The notes under the pieces are model-generated. The model searched no databases. It worked only from the letters and a program-made list of their open reading frames with translations, and was not told the origin of the DNA. Source: Inhella proteolytica (GTDB lineage: Bacteria > Pseudomonadota > Gammaproteobacteria > Burkholderiales > Burkholderiaceae_C). Taken from it: 64,000 bases of DNA. Position numbers and translations under genes: made by a program. Every line of letters begins with the position of its first letter. Positions within the stretch are counted from its first letter, which is position 1. The stretch lies in NCBI RefSeq assembly GCF_016093275.1, contig NZ_JAEDAK010000017.1, forward strand, positions 39,422 to 103,421, written 5' to 3'. Shown here in pieces: positions 47,300 through 55,994 of the stretch.

Positions 47300-47663
47300 C
47301 CCAACCCAGGCCCGCCGCACTCTTGCGCTCGCCCTTGCGGCGTGAGCGCAGCACGGCGTCGAAGCCCTGCCGGCCGCCGTTCAGCAGCGCGGTGTAGAGG
47401 GCCGCCACGTCGTCGCGGCTGAGGTCTTGCAGGTCAGGGCGGAACTGCTGCGTGGCGGCAGCCAGCAGCTCACGCGGCAGGCCCTGGTGGGTGGCCTGCA
47501 GCACCCACATCGCGCTGAAGAGATCGGGGAATTGCGCACACAGCCACTGCACGCGCGGCAGCACCTCGGCGGGGCCGCCCTGGGCACCGGGCAGCAGCCA
47601 GGCCAGCTCGCGCGGGGCGAGCGCCTTGCCTTCGTCAGTGCCGGTGCCAGGTTCGTCGTTCAC
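47289..47663 (-). CDS. hypothetical protein, 124 aa
   Basis: I do not recognise a family. The start is probably GTG 47663, two bases after the stop of the upstream isomerase gene; an ATG at 47702 would overlap that gene by 37 nt. The protein is soluble and helical, with ARELAWLLPGAQGGPAEVLPRVQWL and DLSRDDVAALYTALLNGGRQGFDAVL; the tail is basic. Its stop (TAG) lies inside the last codons of the opposing oxidoreductase gene, an 11-bp overlap. Translational coupling to the isomerase gene supports reality. Confidence 0.6.
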   Translation of the reverse strand: MNDEPGTGTDEGKALAPRELAWLLPGAQGGPAEVLPRVQWLCAQFPDLFSAMWVLQATHQGLPRELLAAATQQFRPDLQDLSRDDVAALYTALLNGGRQGFDAVLRSRRKGERKSAAGLGWVKE

Positions 47664-47665
47664 CC

Positions 47666-48280
47666 TTATTCCAAGCCGCGCGGCGGCCCGGCGGTGAGCC
47701 AAGCCTCGATCTGCGCCTGCCGATCATTGCCCCAGAAGGGCTCGCCGTCCACCACCACGAAGGGCGCACCGAACACGCCCGCCGCAATCGCCTGCTCATT
47801 GGCCTGCTTCAGGGCGAGCTTCCACTGCGGGTCGTTCCAGGCGGCTTCGGCCGCCTCGGCGTCCAGGCCGGCCTCGGCGCACAGGGCCTTCAGCGCCACC
47901 GCGTCGCTCAGGTTCACGCCGCGGGCGAAGTAGGCGCGCAGGCCGGCCCGCGCCCAGGCCACGGCCTGCGCCGGGTCTTGGGCCTTCAGCCACCAGAACA
48001 CGCGTGCGGCATTCTGGGTCGGGATCGGGAAGGGCTCGGGCATGCGCAGCGGCACGCCGGCAAAGGCGGCCGAGCGCGCCACGTCGCGGAACAGGTATTC
48101 GCGCTTCATCGGGAACTCGGCCGGCGGGCGCAGGCCGCTGACCTGGAAAGTGGCCCCCAGCAGGATGGCGCGCCAGTTCACCGTGCGGCCATGGCGCGCC
48201 GCCACGGCTCCGATCCACTCGCTGGCGATGTAGGAGTAGGGGCTGGAAAAGTCGAAATAGAAGTCGATGGCGGGTTTCAT
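47666..48280 (-). CDS. DsbA-family 2-hydroxychromene-2-carboxylate isomerase-like protein
   Basis: 204 aa of the thioredoxin-fold kappa-GST/HCCA isomerase group. The active-site serine motif FDFSSPYSYIASEW replaces the DsbA CxxC, MKREYLFRDVAR and a C-terminal GVFGAPFVVVDGEPFWGNDR are standard. Such enzymes use glutathione to isomerise ring-opened aromatic intermediates, but many homologues have no known substrate. Cytoplasmic. No naphthalene-type catabolic genes are nearby, so an aromatic pathway role is not supported here. Confidence 0.88.
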   Translation of the reverse strand: MKPAIDFYFDFSSPYSYIASEWIGAVAARHGRTVNWRAILLGATFQVSGLRPPAEFPMKREYLFRDVARSAAFAGVPLRMPEPFPIPTQNAARVFWWLKAQDPAQAVAWARAGLRAYFARGVNLSDAVALKALCAEAGLDAEAAEAAWNDPQWKLALKQANEQAIAAGVFGAPFVVVDGEPFWGNDRQAQIEAWLTAGPPRGLE

Positions 48281-48402
48281 CGCGGCACCGCGGGCGTCAA
48301 CAGCACAAGGGCCGAGCTTTTAACCGATTCGCCCGCCCCGTGAAGCGGGGCTCGCCCAGCCCCCAAGGCCGTGGCAGCATCGGCTTCCCCGCAGGAGAGT
48401 GG

Positions 48403-49563
48403 ATGGCTGCAAACCCCGTTCCGGCGATGCTCTGGCTGGTGGCGTTCCAGATCGGCCTGCATGCTCTGGCTTGGCTGGTGGCGGCCCGGCTGTTGCGCGA
48501 AGAGCGCCGGGCCCTGCTCAACTGGGCCGGCTTCAACGCCCTGCTGGCCATCGGCCTGGTGCTGTGCGGCATGCGGGATGGCGAGCGCGGCTGGTGGGTC
48601 TACAACGGCGTCAACCTGATCACCCTGCTGGCCTTCGGCCTGATGCGCCGCGGGGTTGAGCTGTTCCTGCGCAGCGGCCGCAGCGACCTTCAACAGGCCC
48701 TGCAGCTGGCCCCATGGGTGCTGCCCCTGCTGCTGCTACCTCCAACGACCGACTGGGCGGCCTGGCGCGTGCTGGCGGCCTTCGGCGGGCAGGCCTTCGT
48801 GATGGCCGTGACTGCCTGGAGCCTGGCCCGCCCCATGCACCGCGAGTTCGGCCGCTGGGCCCAGCTGGGCCTGGTGCTGCCCACCGCGGTGATTGCCGGC
48901 CTGAATGCCTCGGCCGCCCTGCGGCAGGTGGCGGCCTGGCCGGTGCCGCAGGAAATCCAGCTCGGCACGGATTTCAACCAAGGCCTGCTCTACGCCTATC
49001 TCGCCGGCACGGCCTGCTTCGGCGTCGGCTTCCTGGCCGTGGTGACGCAGCGCCTGACCCACCGCCTGCGCGAGGCCTCGCAGCGCGACGCGCTCACCGG
49101 CCTGCTGAACCGCCGCGCCCTGAGCGAGTACCTGGAGGCGCAGTGGCACCGCCACCTGCGCCGCCGCTACCCCCTGGCCCTGGTGATGGTGGACCTGGAT
49201 CACTTCAAGCTGGTCAACGACAGCAATGGCCATGCGGCCGGCGACGCGGTGCTGCGCCGCACCGCCGAGCTCTTTCGCCAGCACCTGCGCCGCGAGGATC
49301 TGGTGGGTCGCATGGGCGGCGAGGAGTTCCTGCTGGTGCTGCCCGACACCCCGAAGGACGCCGCCCTGGCCCTGGCCGAGCGCCTACGCCAGCTGGCCCA
49401 CGCCCAGGCGCTGGGCGTGAGCATGAGCCTGGGCCTGACCATGGCCAGCGCGGACGATGGCACGGCCGAGGAGGCCGTCAAACGCGCCGATGCCGCGCTC
49501 TACCGCGCCAAGGCGCAGGGCCGCGACCGCGTGGTGTGCATCGAGCCGCCGCCGGGCGGCTGA
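48403..49563 (+). CDS. membrane diguanylate cyclase (GGDEF)
   Basis: 386 aa. Six predicted membrane helices in residues 8-215, then a GGDEF domain from about 222 with DALTGLLNRRAL, VDLDHFKLVNDSNGHAAGD and the active-site GGEEF at 305-309. The product-inhibition I-site RxxD is present five residues upstream (R296-D299). Makes c-di-GMP. ATG 48403 has CAGGAGAG as RBS; the longer upstream frame is rejected. A c-di-GMP phosphodiesterase gene lies 5.3 kb away at 42029. Confidence 0.93.
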   Translation: MAANPVPAMLWLVAFQIGLHALAWLVAARLLREERRALLNWAGFNALLAIGLVLCGMRDGERGWWVYNGVNLITLLAFGLMRRGVELFLRSGRSDLQQALQLAPWVLPLLLLPPTTDWAAWRVLAAFGGQAFVMAVTAWSLARPMHREFGRWAQLGLVLPTAVIAGLNASAALRQVAAWPVPQEIQLGTDFNQGLLYAYLAGTACFGVGFLAVVTQRLTHRLREASQRDALTGLLNRRALSEYLEAQWHRHLRRRYPLALVMVDLDHFKLVNDSNGHAAGDAVLRRTAELFRQHLRREDLVGRMGGEEFLLVLPDTPKDAALALAERLRQLAHAQALGVSMSLGLTMASADDGTAEEAVKRADAALYRAKAQGRDRVVCIEPPPGG

Positions 49564-49576
49564 TGCCGGCCAGGGC

Positions 49577-50710
49577 TCAGAGGGCCAGGGCGCGCCCGAT
49601 CAGGATCTTCTGCACCTCGGAGGTGCCTTCGTAGATCTGCGTCACGCGCACATCGCGGTAGATGCGCTCGACCGGGAAGTCGTTCACATAGCCGTAGCCG
49701 CCCAGCACCTGAATGGCGGCCGAGCAGACGCGCTCGGCCATCTCGCTGGCAAAGAGCTTGGCCATCGCCGCTTCCTTCAGGCAGGGCCGGCCAGCGTCCT
49801 TCAGGCTGGCGGCATGCCAGATCAGCTGGCGCGCGGCCTCGATCTGGGTGGCCATGTCGGCCAGCTTGAACTGGATGGCCTGGTGCTCAAAGATCGGCTG
49901 GCCGAAGCTGACGCGCTCCTTGGCATAGGCCAGCGCGGCTTCCAGCGCCGCGCGCGCCATACCCACCGACTGGCTGGCGATGCCGATGCGCCCGCCCTCC
50001 AGGCCGCTGAGCGCGATCTTCAGGCCCTGGCCTTCCTCGCCCAGCCGGTAGCGCGCCGGGATGCGGCAGTTCTCGAACAGGATCTGGGCCGTGTCGCTGC
50101 TGTGCTGGCCCATCTTTTCTTCGATGCGCGCCACCGTGTAGCCGGGCGTGTTCGTCGGCACGATGAAGGCCGAGATGCCGCGCTTGCCCGCCGCCTTGTC
50201 GGTCACCGCCATGACGATGGCGACGTCTCCGTTCTTGCCGCTGGTGATGAACTGCTTGACACCGTTCAGCACATAGTCGTCGCCCTCGCGCACGGCAGTC
50301 GTCTTCAGGCCACCGGCCTCGGAGCCGACATGCGGCTCGGTGAGGCAGAAGGCGCCCAGCATGTCGCCGCGCGCCAGCGGCTTCAGGAATTCCTGCTTCT
50401 GCTCTTCATTGGCGAAAGCCATCAGGATCGAGCAGACCGGGCAGTTGTTGACGCTCACCACCGTCGAGGTGCCGCCATCACCGGCGGCGATCTCTTCGAG
50501 GATCACCGCCAGCGCCAGGTAGTCCAGGCCGGCGCCGTCGTACTCGGGCGGCACCGCCACGCCGTAGCAGCCCAACTGGGCCAGGCCCTTGAGCTGCTCG
50601 GCCGGGAACTGGTGGCTCTTGTCCCAGGCGGCGGCGTGGGGGGCAATCTCGGCCTGCACAAACGCGCGCACGGCGTCCTGAACGGCGAGGTGGTCTTCGG
50701 AAAGGATCAT
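49577..50710 (-). CDS. acyl-CoA dehydrogenase
   Basis: 377 aa, the usual short/medium-chain length. FAD- and substrate-binding marks [56 protein letters not shown] and [20 protein letters not shown] are present; the catalytic glutamate is in [10 protein letters not shown] near the C-terminus. Introduces the 2,3 double bond in acyl-CoA. Chain-length preference unknown; short branched acyl-CoA would fit the bkd operon further on, but that is inference. Last gene of the same-strand run from 55907. Confidence 0.93.
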   Translation of the reverse strand: MILSEDHLAVQDAVRAFVQAEIAPHAAAWDKSHQFPAEQLKGLAQLGCYGVAVPPEYDGAGLDYLALAVILEEIAAGDGGTSTVVSVNNCPVCSILMAFANEEQKQEFLKPLARGDMLGAFCLTEPHVGSEAGGLKTTAVREGDDYVLNGVKQFITSGKNGDVAIVMAVTDKAAGKRGISAFIVPTNTPGYTVARIEEKMGQHSSDTAQILFENCRIPARYRLGEEGQGLKIALSGLEGGRIGIASQSVGMARAALEAALAYAKERVSFGQPIFEHQAIQFKLADMATQIEAARQLIWHAASLKDAGRPCLKEAAMAKLFASEMAERVCSAAIQVLGGYGYVNDFPVERIYRDVRVTQIYEGTSEVQKILIGRALAL

Positions 50711-50722
50711 GGTGGGGCTCTC

Positions 50723-51940
50723 TCAGCTGCGGGTCGCAGGCCAGTGGACCGGCATGTCTTTGACGCCTTGTGAGCGCCAAGTCTGCAGGCTCCATTCGCC
50801 TTCGGGCGTGATTGTCAGGCGGCGCGCCAACTCGCCCTGCAGCTGTGCGCGCGCCCAACTGACGCGCGAGGCGGCGGGTTGCCCCTGAGCCTGCAGCCAC
50901 AAGGCGGTCGCCTGGCTGCTGAGCAGCAGATCGGCGGTGCGCTCAAAGTAGCCGGACCAGGCGGGCTGGGCCACTGCCGACAGCACATTCGGAATGGTGT
51001 GGAACCAAGTCCAGCCGGTTTCGACGGGTGCGGCCGAGCGCACAGCGGCGGGCAGGTTTTCGAGCGGGTGCTGCTTCGCCAGCGCGCGCAATCGACTCCA
51101 CTGGGCAATGCTCAACTGCTGGGCGTAATTCGGCTGCAGGGCCAACTCCTGGAACGGGCATGTCAAGCGGTCCCAACGGCTCCGCGGCATGAGCTCGGTC
51201 TCGGCACAGAGTCCTCTGGCCAGGTCCTCGATGACGTTGCGTCCGAACTCCGCCTCGGCCCCGATCCAGCGCAGCGTGCCGGCGCGCCAGTCCTCTGCGG
51301 GGGCCCGCGCAAAGATCGCCAGTTCGGGCCCAAGATCGGGGCGCTGCTGGCCGATCTCGCGCAGCACCAGCAACTGGTTGCCGGCCAGGGCGGCCGCGAT
51401 CATCTGGCCGATCAAGGTGCGCGCGCCCTGTTGCACGGCGCGCATCAGTCGGTCGGACTGCGCCAGCCAGGGCAAGGCGGCACCTCCCTCACCAGCCTGC
51501 TCAAAGGCCTGCAGCAGCAGATGGTTGGAGCAGGCCACCAGGCGCTGGTAGGGCGGCAACTCGCTGGTTGGCGTTAGGCGCGCGGGCAAGGGTTCTTCGT
51601 ATTGCAGGCGCGGCCGTTGGGCCAAGGCTTCGCAGGCGGCAAAGAACTCGCCCGCACCCGGCTGGCTGCGCCAGGCTGGCAACTCGCGGCGCCAGGCGGT
51701 GCTGCAGTCCGGCTCGCAAACACGCAGGTTGATGCTGCGCGCCAGTGCCTTGGGGGCCAGCAGCGCATGGTGCAGGTTGTCGGCCTCGACCAACCGGTTC
51801 GGGCCCGCGACCAATTCCTGCGGCCAGTGGGGTGGCTCGGCGTCGCGGATGTTGCTAAGAACCCAAGCCCCGAGCACCAAGGCGCCCAAGAGCAGCAGGG
51901 CCAGCAGAGCGCCGGCCAGCCATTTCAGAACTTTCATCAT
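50723..51940 (-). CDS. membrane-anchored protein of unknown function, 405 aa
   Basis: One N-terminal hydrophobic helix (about 5-29, LKWLAGALLALLLLGALVLGAWVL) anchors a largely helical periplasmic domain of about 375 residues with four conserved-looking cysteines (VCEPDCS, AETELM region Cys and TCPF). I recognise no family. It lies 12 nt upstream of the acyl-CoA dehydrogenase and 46 nt downstream of the NTF2-like gene, so it is probably part of the same transcript. ATGs at 51940 and 51937 are both possible. Confidence 0.75.
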   Translation of the reverse strand: MMKVLKWLAGALLALLLLGALVLGAWVLSNIRDAEPPHWPQELVAGPNRLVEADNLHHALLAPKALARSINLRVCEPDCSTAWRRELPAWRSQPGAGEFFAACEALAQRPRLQYEEPLPARLTPTSELPPYQRLVACSNHLLLQAFEQAGEGGAALPWLAQSDRLMRAVQQGARTLIGQMIAAALAGNQLLVLREIGQQRPDLGPELAIFARAPAEDWRAGTLRWIGAEAEFGRNVIEDLARGLCAETELMPRSRWDRLTCPFQELALQPNYAQQLSIAQWSRLRALAKQHPLENLPAAVRSAAPVETGWTWFHTIPNVLSAVAQPAWSGYFERTADLLLSSQATALWLQAQGQPAASRVSWARAQLQGELARRLTITPEGEWSLQTWRSQGVKDMPVHWPATRS

Positions 51941-51986
51941 GGCGTGCCGCCTCCCCGCGGCTCGGGGTCTGCGCCCCTTGGTCCTC

Positions 51987-52394
51987 TCAGGCGGCAGATC
52001 TCATCACTGCCAAGTCTTCATCAAATGCCGTGCACAGCAGCACTCGTGTGCGCCCGCCCTGGCGGTGCAGGTTGTAGCCCGTGCTGAAGCGCTGCAGCAG
52101 CGAGCCGTCGGCGCGCGTCAGGGTCCAGCGCAGCAGGGCGAAGGCGTCGTGGGCGCCCATGGGCACAGCCTGCAGCACCTCGAAGGCGCAATGGTCGAAA
52201 CCGGCCTCGCGATAGACGGCGCAGAGCTTGCGCATGTTCTCGGCCATGGGTTCGTGCGTGGGCCACCAGGTGACGGCTTCCCCGCTCGCGATGCCGCTCG
52301 GGCTGGCCCAGTGCGCCGCCACGGCGTCGCCGCTCAGGTCGTTGAAGGCGTCCGCATAGGCCTTGAAGAAGGCCTCGATGTCGTGCAGCTGCAT
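51987..52394 (-). CDS. NTF2-like (SnoaL-type) fold protein
   Basis: 135 aa. IEAFFKAYADAFNDLSGDAVAAHWASPSGI at the start and the later LLRWTLTRADGSLLQRFSTGYNLHRQGGRTRV strand pattern fit the cone-shaped NTF2-like fold used by many small enzymes and binding proteins. No catalytic residues can be assigned. ATG 52394 lies 4 nt after the SDR gene stop; the longer upstream frame is rejected. The two may act on one substrate (inference). Confidence 0.8.
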   Translation of the reverse strand: MQLHDIEAFFKAYADAFNDLSGDAVAAHWASPSGIASGEAVTWWPTHEPMAENMRKLCAVYREAGFDHCAFEVLQAVPMGAHDAFALLRWTLTRADGSLLQRFSTGYNLHRQGGRTRVLLCTAFDEDLAVMRSAA

Positions 52395-52398
52395 AGGC

Positions 52399-53064
52399 TC
52401 ACCAGGCCAGCGGCTTGCCGTCAAAGTTCAGAAAGTTGCCGTTGTCCTGCATGCCCAGGCGCGCCAGCACGGCGCGCATGCTGCTCACCACCTCGGCCGG
52501 GCTCAGCTCGGCCTGCGAGCCGCCCATATCGGTCTTGACCCAGCCCGGGTGCAGGGCCACGCAGACGGCGCGGCCGCCGAAGGCGATGCTGGCGTCCTTC
52601 AGCACCGAGTTGGCGGCGGCCTTGCTGGCGCGGTAGAGCCAGCCATTCGGGCTACGGCGCAGATTGATGGAACCCATGCGGCTGGACAGCAGAGCCAGCT
52701 TGGCGTTCTGCGCCAGGCAGTCGGTCAGCGCCGGCAGCACGCGCATCGGGCCCAACACATTGGTGTGCATCACGAGATCGAACTCGGCCTGCGTGGGTGG
52801 CGTGGGCGCGGCCACGTCGGCGCCGTACACACCGGCGTTGATCAGCAGCACGTCGAACTGCATGCCATCGAGCTGCCAGGCCAGGCCGGCGCAGCTTTTG
52901 GGGTCCAGCAGCTCCAGCTTCAGGGCCTTGGCGCCCAGGGCCTTGAGCTTTTCCAGCGCGGCGTCGTCGCGCGCGGTGGCGGTGACCTGATGACCCTCGG
53001 CCAGGTACTGCTGAACGAACTCCAGGCCGATGCCGCGCGAGGCGCCGATGACCAGCACTTGCAT
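52399..53064 (-). CDS. short-chain dehydrogenase/reductase (CsgA-like SDR)
   Basis: 221 aa classical SDR. Cofactor motif VIGASRGIGLEFVQQY at the N-terminus, NAG as LLINAGVYGAD, catalytic serine in ALLSSRMGSI and the YRASKAA motif giving Tyr and Lys, then HPGWVKTDMGG. An NADP(H) reductase of unknown substrate. ATG 53064; the upstream extension lies within the SPFH gene and is not credible. Confidence 0.9.
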   Translation of the reverse strand: MQVLVIGASRGIGLEFVQQYLAEGHQVTATARDDAALEKLKALGAKALKLELLDPKSCAGLAWQLDGMQFDVLLINAGVYGADVAAPTPPTQAEFDLVMHTNVLGPMRVLPALTDCLAQNAKLALLSSRMGSINLRRSPNGWLYRASKAAANSVLKDASIAFGGRAVCVALHPGWVKTDMGGSQAELSPAEVVSSMRAVLARLGMQDNGNFLNFDGKPLAW

Positions 53065-53074
53065 GTCGTGTTCC

Positions 53075-53917
53075 TTATTTGCCGACGTTGATGAGCGGCT
53101 GCGCGCCGCCACCCAGCAGCACGGTATTGCCCTGCTTGCTGGCGATGGCCAGCGCGGCGTCGCGCTGCAGCTCGGCCAGCTTGATCTCCTTCAGCGCCGG
53201 GGTCAGCGAGGAGGAAATGATCTGGTTGGCCTTGGCCTGACCCTCGGCCTCGACGATCAGGCGCTCGGCCTCGGCCTTGGCCAGTTCGATCTCCTTGCGC
53301 TTCTTCTCGATCGCCTGATCGGTCTCGGCGCGCTGGCGGATCGCCGCCTCGATGGCCGGGTCGGTCAGCAAATTTCGCACGTTCACGGCGGTGATGACGA
53401 AGGCGCCCTTGTCGTTGGCGTCCAGCTCCTTCTGCAGGCCGCTGCGCACCAGCTCGGCCAGCTCGGAACGGCGCGTGTGCATGGTGGTGGCCTCCAGCTG
53501 GGCGATGGCCTTGTAGACGGCCTCGCGGGCCTCGCGCGAGACCCGGCTGTAGGCGATTACCAGGTCTTTGGTGCCGCCCTCGCGCACCATGTCCGAGTGG
53601 CGCACCACATCACCCTGGTACTTGGTGAACAGGCCCGGCACCGCACTGGGGTTGACCTTGAAGTAGATGTCGATGTCGACGTCCTTCATGGTCAGGTTGT
53701 CGCGGCTCTTGGGCGTCATGTCCTGCAGCTGGAAGCTCACCTCCTTGGCGCTGAACTCGTCCACGGTCTTGAAGAGCGTGAAGTAGATGCCCGGCGGCAG
53801 GGCCTCGGGGCTGACCTTGCCCAGCGTGCGCTCGACGCCGACGTTGCCGGTGTCGATCTGGGTGCAAGCGCTCAGGGCAGCGGCCAGGGCCAGCAGCAAG
53901 GGGGTACGCAGCTTCAT
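53075..53917 (-). CDS. SPFH/prohibitin-family lipoprotein
   Basis: 280 aa. The N-terminus MKLRTPLLLALAAALSAC is a lipoprotein signal (lipobox LSAC, Cys about 18) rather than the usual transmembrane anchor of HflC/prohibitin. The SPFH domain runs about 25-190 (GNVGVERTLGKV ... VNPSAVPGLFTKYQGD ... SRVSREAREAVYKAIAQ), then a coiled coil rich in EKKRKEIELAKAEAERLIVEAEGQA. Probably a membrane scaffold. ATG 53917 overlaps the stop of the 59-aa gene (ATGA). Confidence 0.88.
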   Translation of the reverse strand: MKLRTPLLLALAAALSACTQIDTGNVGVERTLGKVSPEALPPGIYFTLFKTVDEFSAKEVSFQLQDMTPKSRDNLTMKDVDIDIYFKVNPSAVPGLFTKYQGDVVRHSDMVREGGTKDLVIAYSRVSREAREAVYKAIAQLEATTMHTRRSELAELVRSGLQKELDANDKGAFVITAVNVRNLLTDPAIEAAIRQRAETDQAIEKKRKEIELAKAEAERLIVEAEGQAKANQIISSSLTPALKEIKLAELQRDAALAIASKQGNTVLLGGGAQPLINVGK

Positions 53918-54093
53918 AGCAGTTTGAGGGCGTTGGAGTAGTAGGCCAGCACCAGCAGGCCGAGCAGCAGCAGGGCCAGGGCGAGGATGCGCAGGGCATG
54001 GCGGCCGGCACGCCGCAGCGAGCGCCGGTTGCCCAGCTGCCAGAGCCCATAGGCGGCCAGCAGCAGGACGAAGAGCAGCAGCCAGTGCCGCAT
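53914..54093 (-). CDS. small two-helix membrane protein, 59 aa
   Basis: Two hydrophobic helices, WLLLFVLLLAAYGLWQL (about 4-20) and ILALALLLLGLLVLAYYS (about 36-53), joined by a basic loop NRRSLRRAGRHALR. Unknown function. ATG 54093 shares its A with the TGA of the upstream LysE-type gene and the stop overlaps the SPFH start, so it is coupled on both sides; that, plus topology, makes it a real gene rather than noise. May assist the SPFH lipoprotein. Confidence 0.75.
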   Translation of the reverse strand: MRHWLLLFVLLLAAYGLWQLGNRRSLRRAGRHALRILALALLLLGLLVLAYYSNALKLL

Positions 54094-54725
54094 CAGCCCG
54101 GCTTGGCCAGGGCCAGGCGGCCGGCCAGGAAGGCAAACAGCCCCGCACCGCCCAGATTCAGCGCGCGGCCCAGGCCGGGCCGCGGCGGCAGGCGGCGCGC
54201 CAGCGCCGCCAGGGCCACCAGGCCAAGCGAGAACAGGCCGCCCTGCAGCACGAACCAGGCGCCCAGGAACAGGAAGGCCAGGGTCTTGTGCGGGGCCTCG
54301 GCCGCGATGAACTGCGGCAGCAGGGCCAGGAAGAACAGCGCCACCTTGGGGTTGAGCGCATTGGTCCAGAAGCCCTGCCACACCGTGCGCCCGAAGCCGG
54401 ACGCCACGCTGGGCGCGGGAGCCGCGCTGGCGGGCTGCAAACCGGCGCGTGCCATGCCCCAGGCCACGTAAAGCAGGTAGGCCGCGCCGGCCCACTTCAG
54501 CAGGGTGAAGGCCTCGGAGCTGGCAGCCAGCAGGGCCGCCAGCCCGAAGGCTGCGGCCAGGCTGTGCAGCACGCACCCGAGGCTGATGCCCAGCACCACC
54601 GCCGCGCCCTGGCGCCAGCCGCCCTTGAGCGTGGTGGCGACGGTGAGCGCCATGTCCACGCCCGGGGTGGCGTTGAGCAGGAAGACGGTGAGGGCAAAGA
54701 GCCCCAGATCGTGCGTGCCCAGCAT
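54093..54725 (-). CDS. LysE/RhtB family amino acid exporter
   Basis: 210 aa with about six membrane helices. Family marks LLNATPGVDMALTVATTLKGGWRQG near the start and FWTNALNPKVALFFLALLPQF in the middle. Exports an amino acid or related solute; the substrate is open. ATG 54725 immediately follows the TAA of the thiolase gene. Confidence 0.9.
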   Translation of the reverse strand: MLGTHDLGLFALTVFLLNATPGVDMALTVATTLKGGWRQGAAVVLGISLGCVLHSLAAAFGLAALLAASSEAFTLLKWAGAAYLLYVAWGMARAGLQPASAAPAPSVASGFGRTVWQGFWTNALNPKVALFFLALLPQFIAAEAPHKTLAFLFLGAWFVLQGGLFSLGLVALAALARRLPPRPGLGRALNLGGAGLFAFLAGRLALAKPG

Positions 54726-55907
54726 TTAGAGCATCTCGACGGCCAGGGCCGTGGCCTCACCCCCGCCGATGCACAGCGCCGCCATGCCGCGCTTGAGGCC
54801 ACGCTTCTTCAGCGCGCCCAGCAGGGTGACGACGATGCGCGCGCCGCTGGCGCCGATGGGGTGCCCCAGAGCCACGGCGCCGCCGTGCACGTTGACGATC
54901 TCGTGCGGCAGCTTGAACTCGGCCATCGCAGCCATGGTGACGGCGGCAAAGGCCTCGTTCACCTCCCACAGATTGACGCTCTTGGCGTCCCAGCCGGCCT
55001 TCTTGAGCGCCAGCTCGATGGCACCCACCGGGGCGGTGGTGAACCACTCGGGCGCGCGGGCGTGCACCGCATGGGCGGCGATGCGGGCAATCGGCGTGAG
55101 CCCACGCTTGGCGGCTTCGCTCTCGCGCATCAGCACCAGGGCGGCGGCGCCGTCGGAGATGCTGGAGCTGGTAGCGGCCGTGATGGCGCCGTCCTTCTTG
55201 AATGCGGGCTTGAGGGTGGGGATCTTGTCCAGCTTGGCCTTGAAGGGCTGCTCGTCATACTTGATGACGGTGTCGCCCTTGGGCGAGCTGAGCGTGACCG
55301 GCGCCATTTCCCAGTCGAAGCTGCCGTCTTCATTGGCAGCCTTGGCACGCTGGGTGGAGGCGATGGCGAACTGGTCCATGGCCTCTCGCGTGAAGCTGTA
55401 CTTGCCCACGCATTGCTCGGCAAACACGCCCATGGCCTTGCCGCGCTCGTAGGCGTCTTCCAGGCCGTCCAGGGCCATGTGGTCGTACATGGCGGTCTGG
55501 CCGTACTTCACACCCTTGCGCGCGAACATCAGGTGCGGGGCGTTGGTCATGCTTTCCATGCCGCCGGCCACCATCACGTTGGCCGAACCGGCGGCCAGCA
55601 TGTCGTGGGCAAACATCATGGCGCGCATGCCGGAGCCGCACATCTTGGACAGCGTCACGGCACCGGCGGAGTCCGGCAGGCCGGCCTTGCGCAGCGCTTG
55701 GCGGGCCGGGGCCTGGCCCTGGCCGGCCATCAGGCAGTTGCCGAACAGCACTTCGTCGATGGCATCGCCCGGCACACCGGCGCGCTCCACCGCGGCCTTA
55801 ATGGCCACGGCGCCCAGTTCCCAGGCAGCCAGGCCGGCGAAATCACCCAGCAGACCGCCAATGGGCGTGCGGGCAGCAGAAACGATGACGATGGGATCGG
55901 CGGACAT
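54726..55907 (-). CDS. acetyl-CoA C-acyltransferase (thiolase)
   Basis: 393 aa thiolase. Nucleophile C90 in LSKMCGSGM, NEAFAAVTMAAM, HGGAVALGHPIGASGAR with the catalytic His, and the second cysteine in LCIGGGEATALAV. Could act as biosynthetic PhaA/AtoB (acetoacetyl-CoA) or in fatty acid or isoleucine breakdown; the sequence does not decide. First gene of an eight-gene minus-strand series running to the acyl-CoA dehydrogenase. Confidence 0.93.
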   Translation of the reverse strand: MSADPIVIVSAARTPIGGLLGDFAGLAAWELGAVAIKAAVERAGVPGDAIDEVLFGNCLMAGQGQAPARQALRKAGLPDSAGAVTLSKMCGSGMRAMMFAHDMLAAGSANVMVAGGMESMTNAPHLMFARKGVKYGQTAMYDHMALDGLEDAYERGKAMGVFAEQCVGKYSFTREAMDQFAIASTQRAKAANEDGSFDWEMAPVTLSSPKGDTVIKYDEQPFKAKLDKIPTLKPAFKKDGAITAATSSSISDGAAALVLMRESEAAKRGLTPIARIAAHAVHARAPEWFTTAPVGAIELALKKAGWDAKSVNLWEVNEAFAAVTMAAMAEFKLPHEIVNVHGGAVALGHPIGASGARIVVTLLGALKKRGLKRGMAALCIGGGEATALAVEML

Positions 55908-55994
55908 GGTCGGGCTCCTGGTTGGTGGACAGCGAAGAACGCGATTCTGGCGCGGATCCGTCGAATTGCTGCGGTGCGCAAAAAGCGTGCGGGC

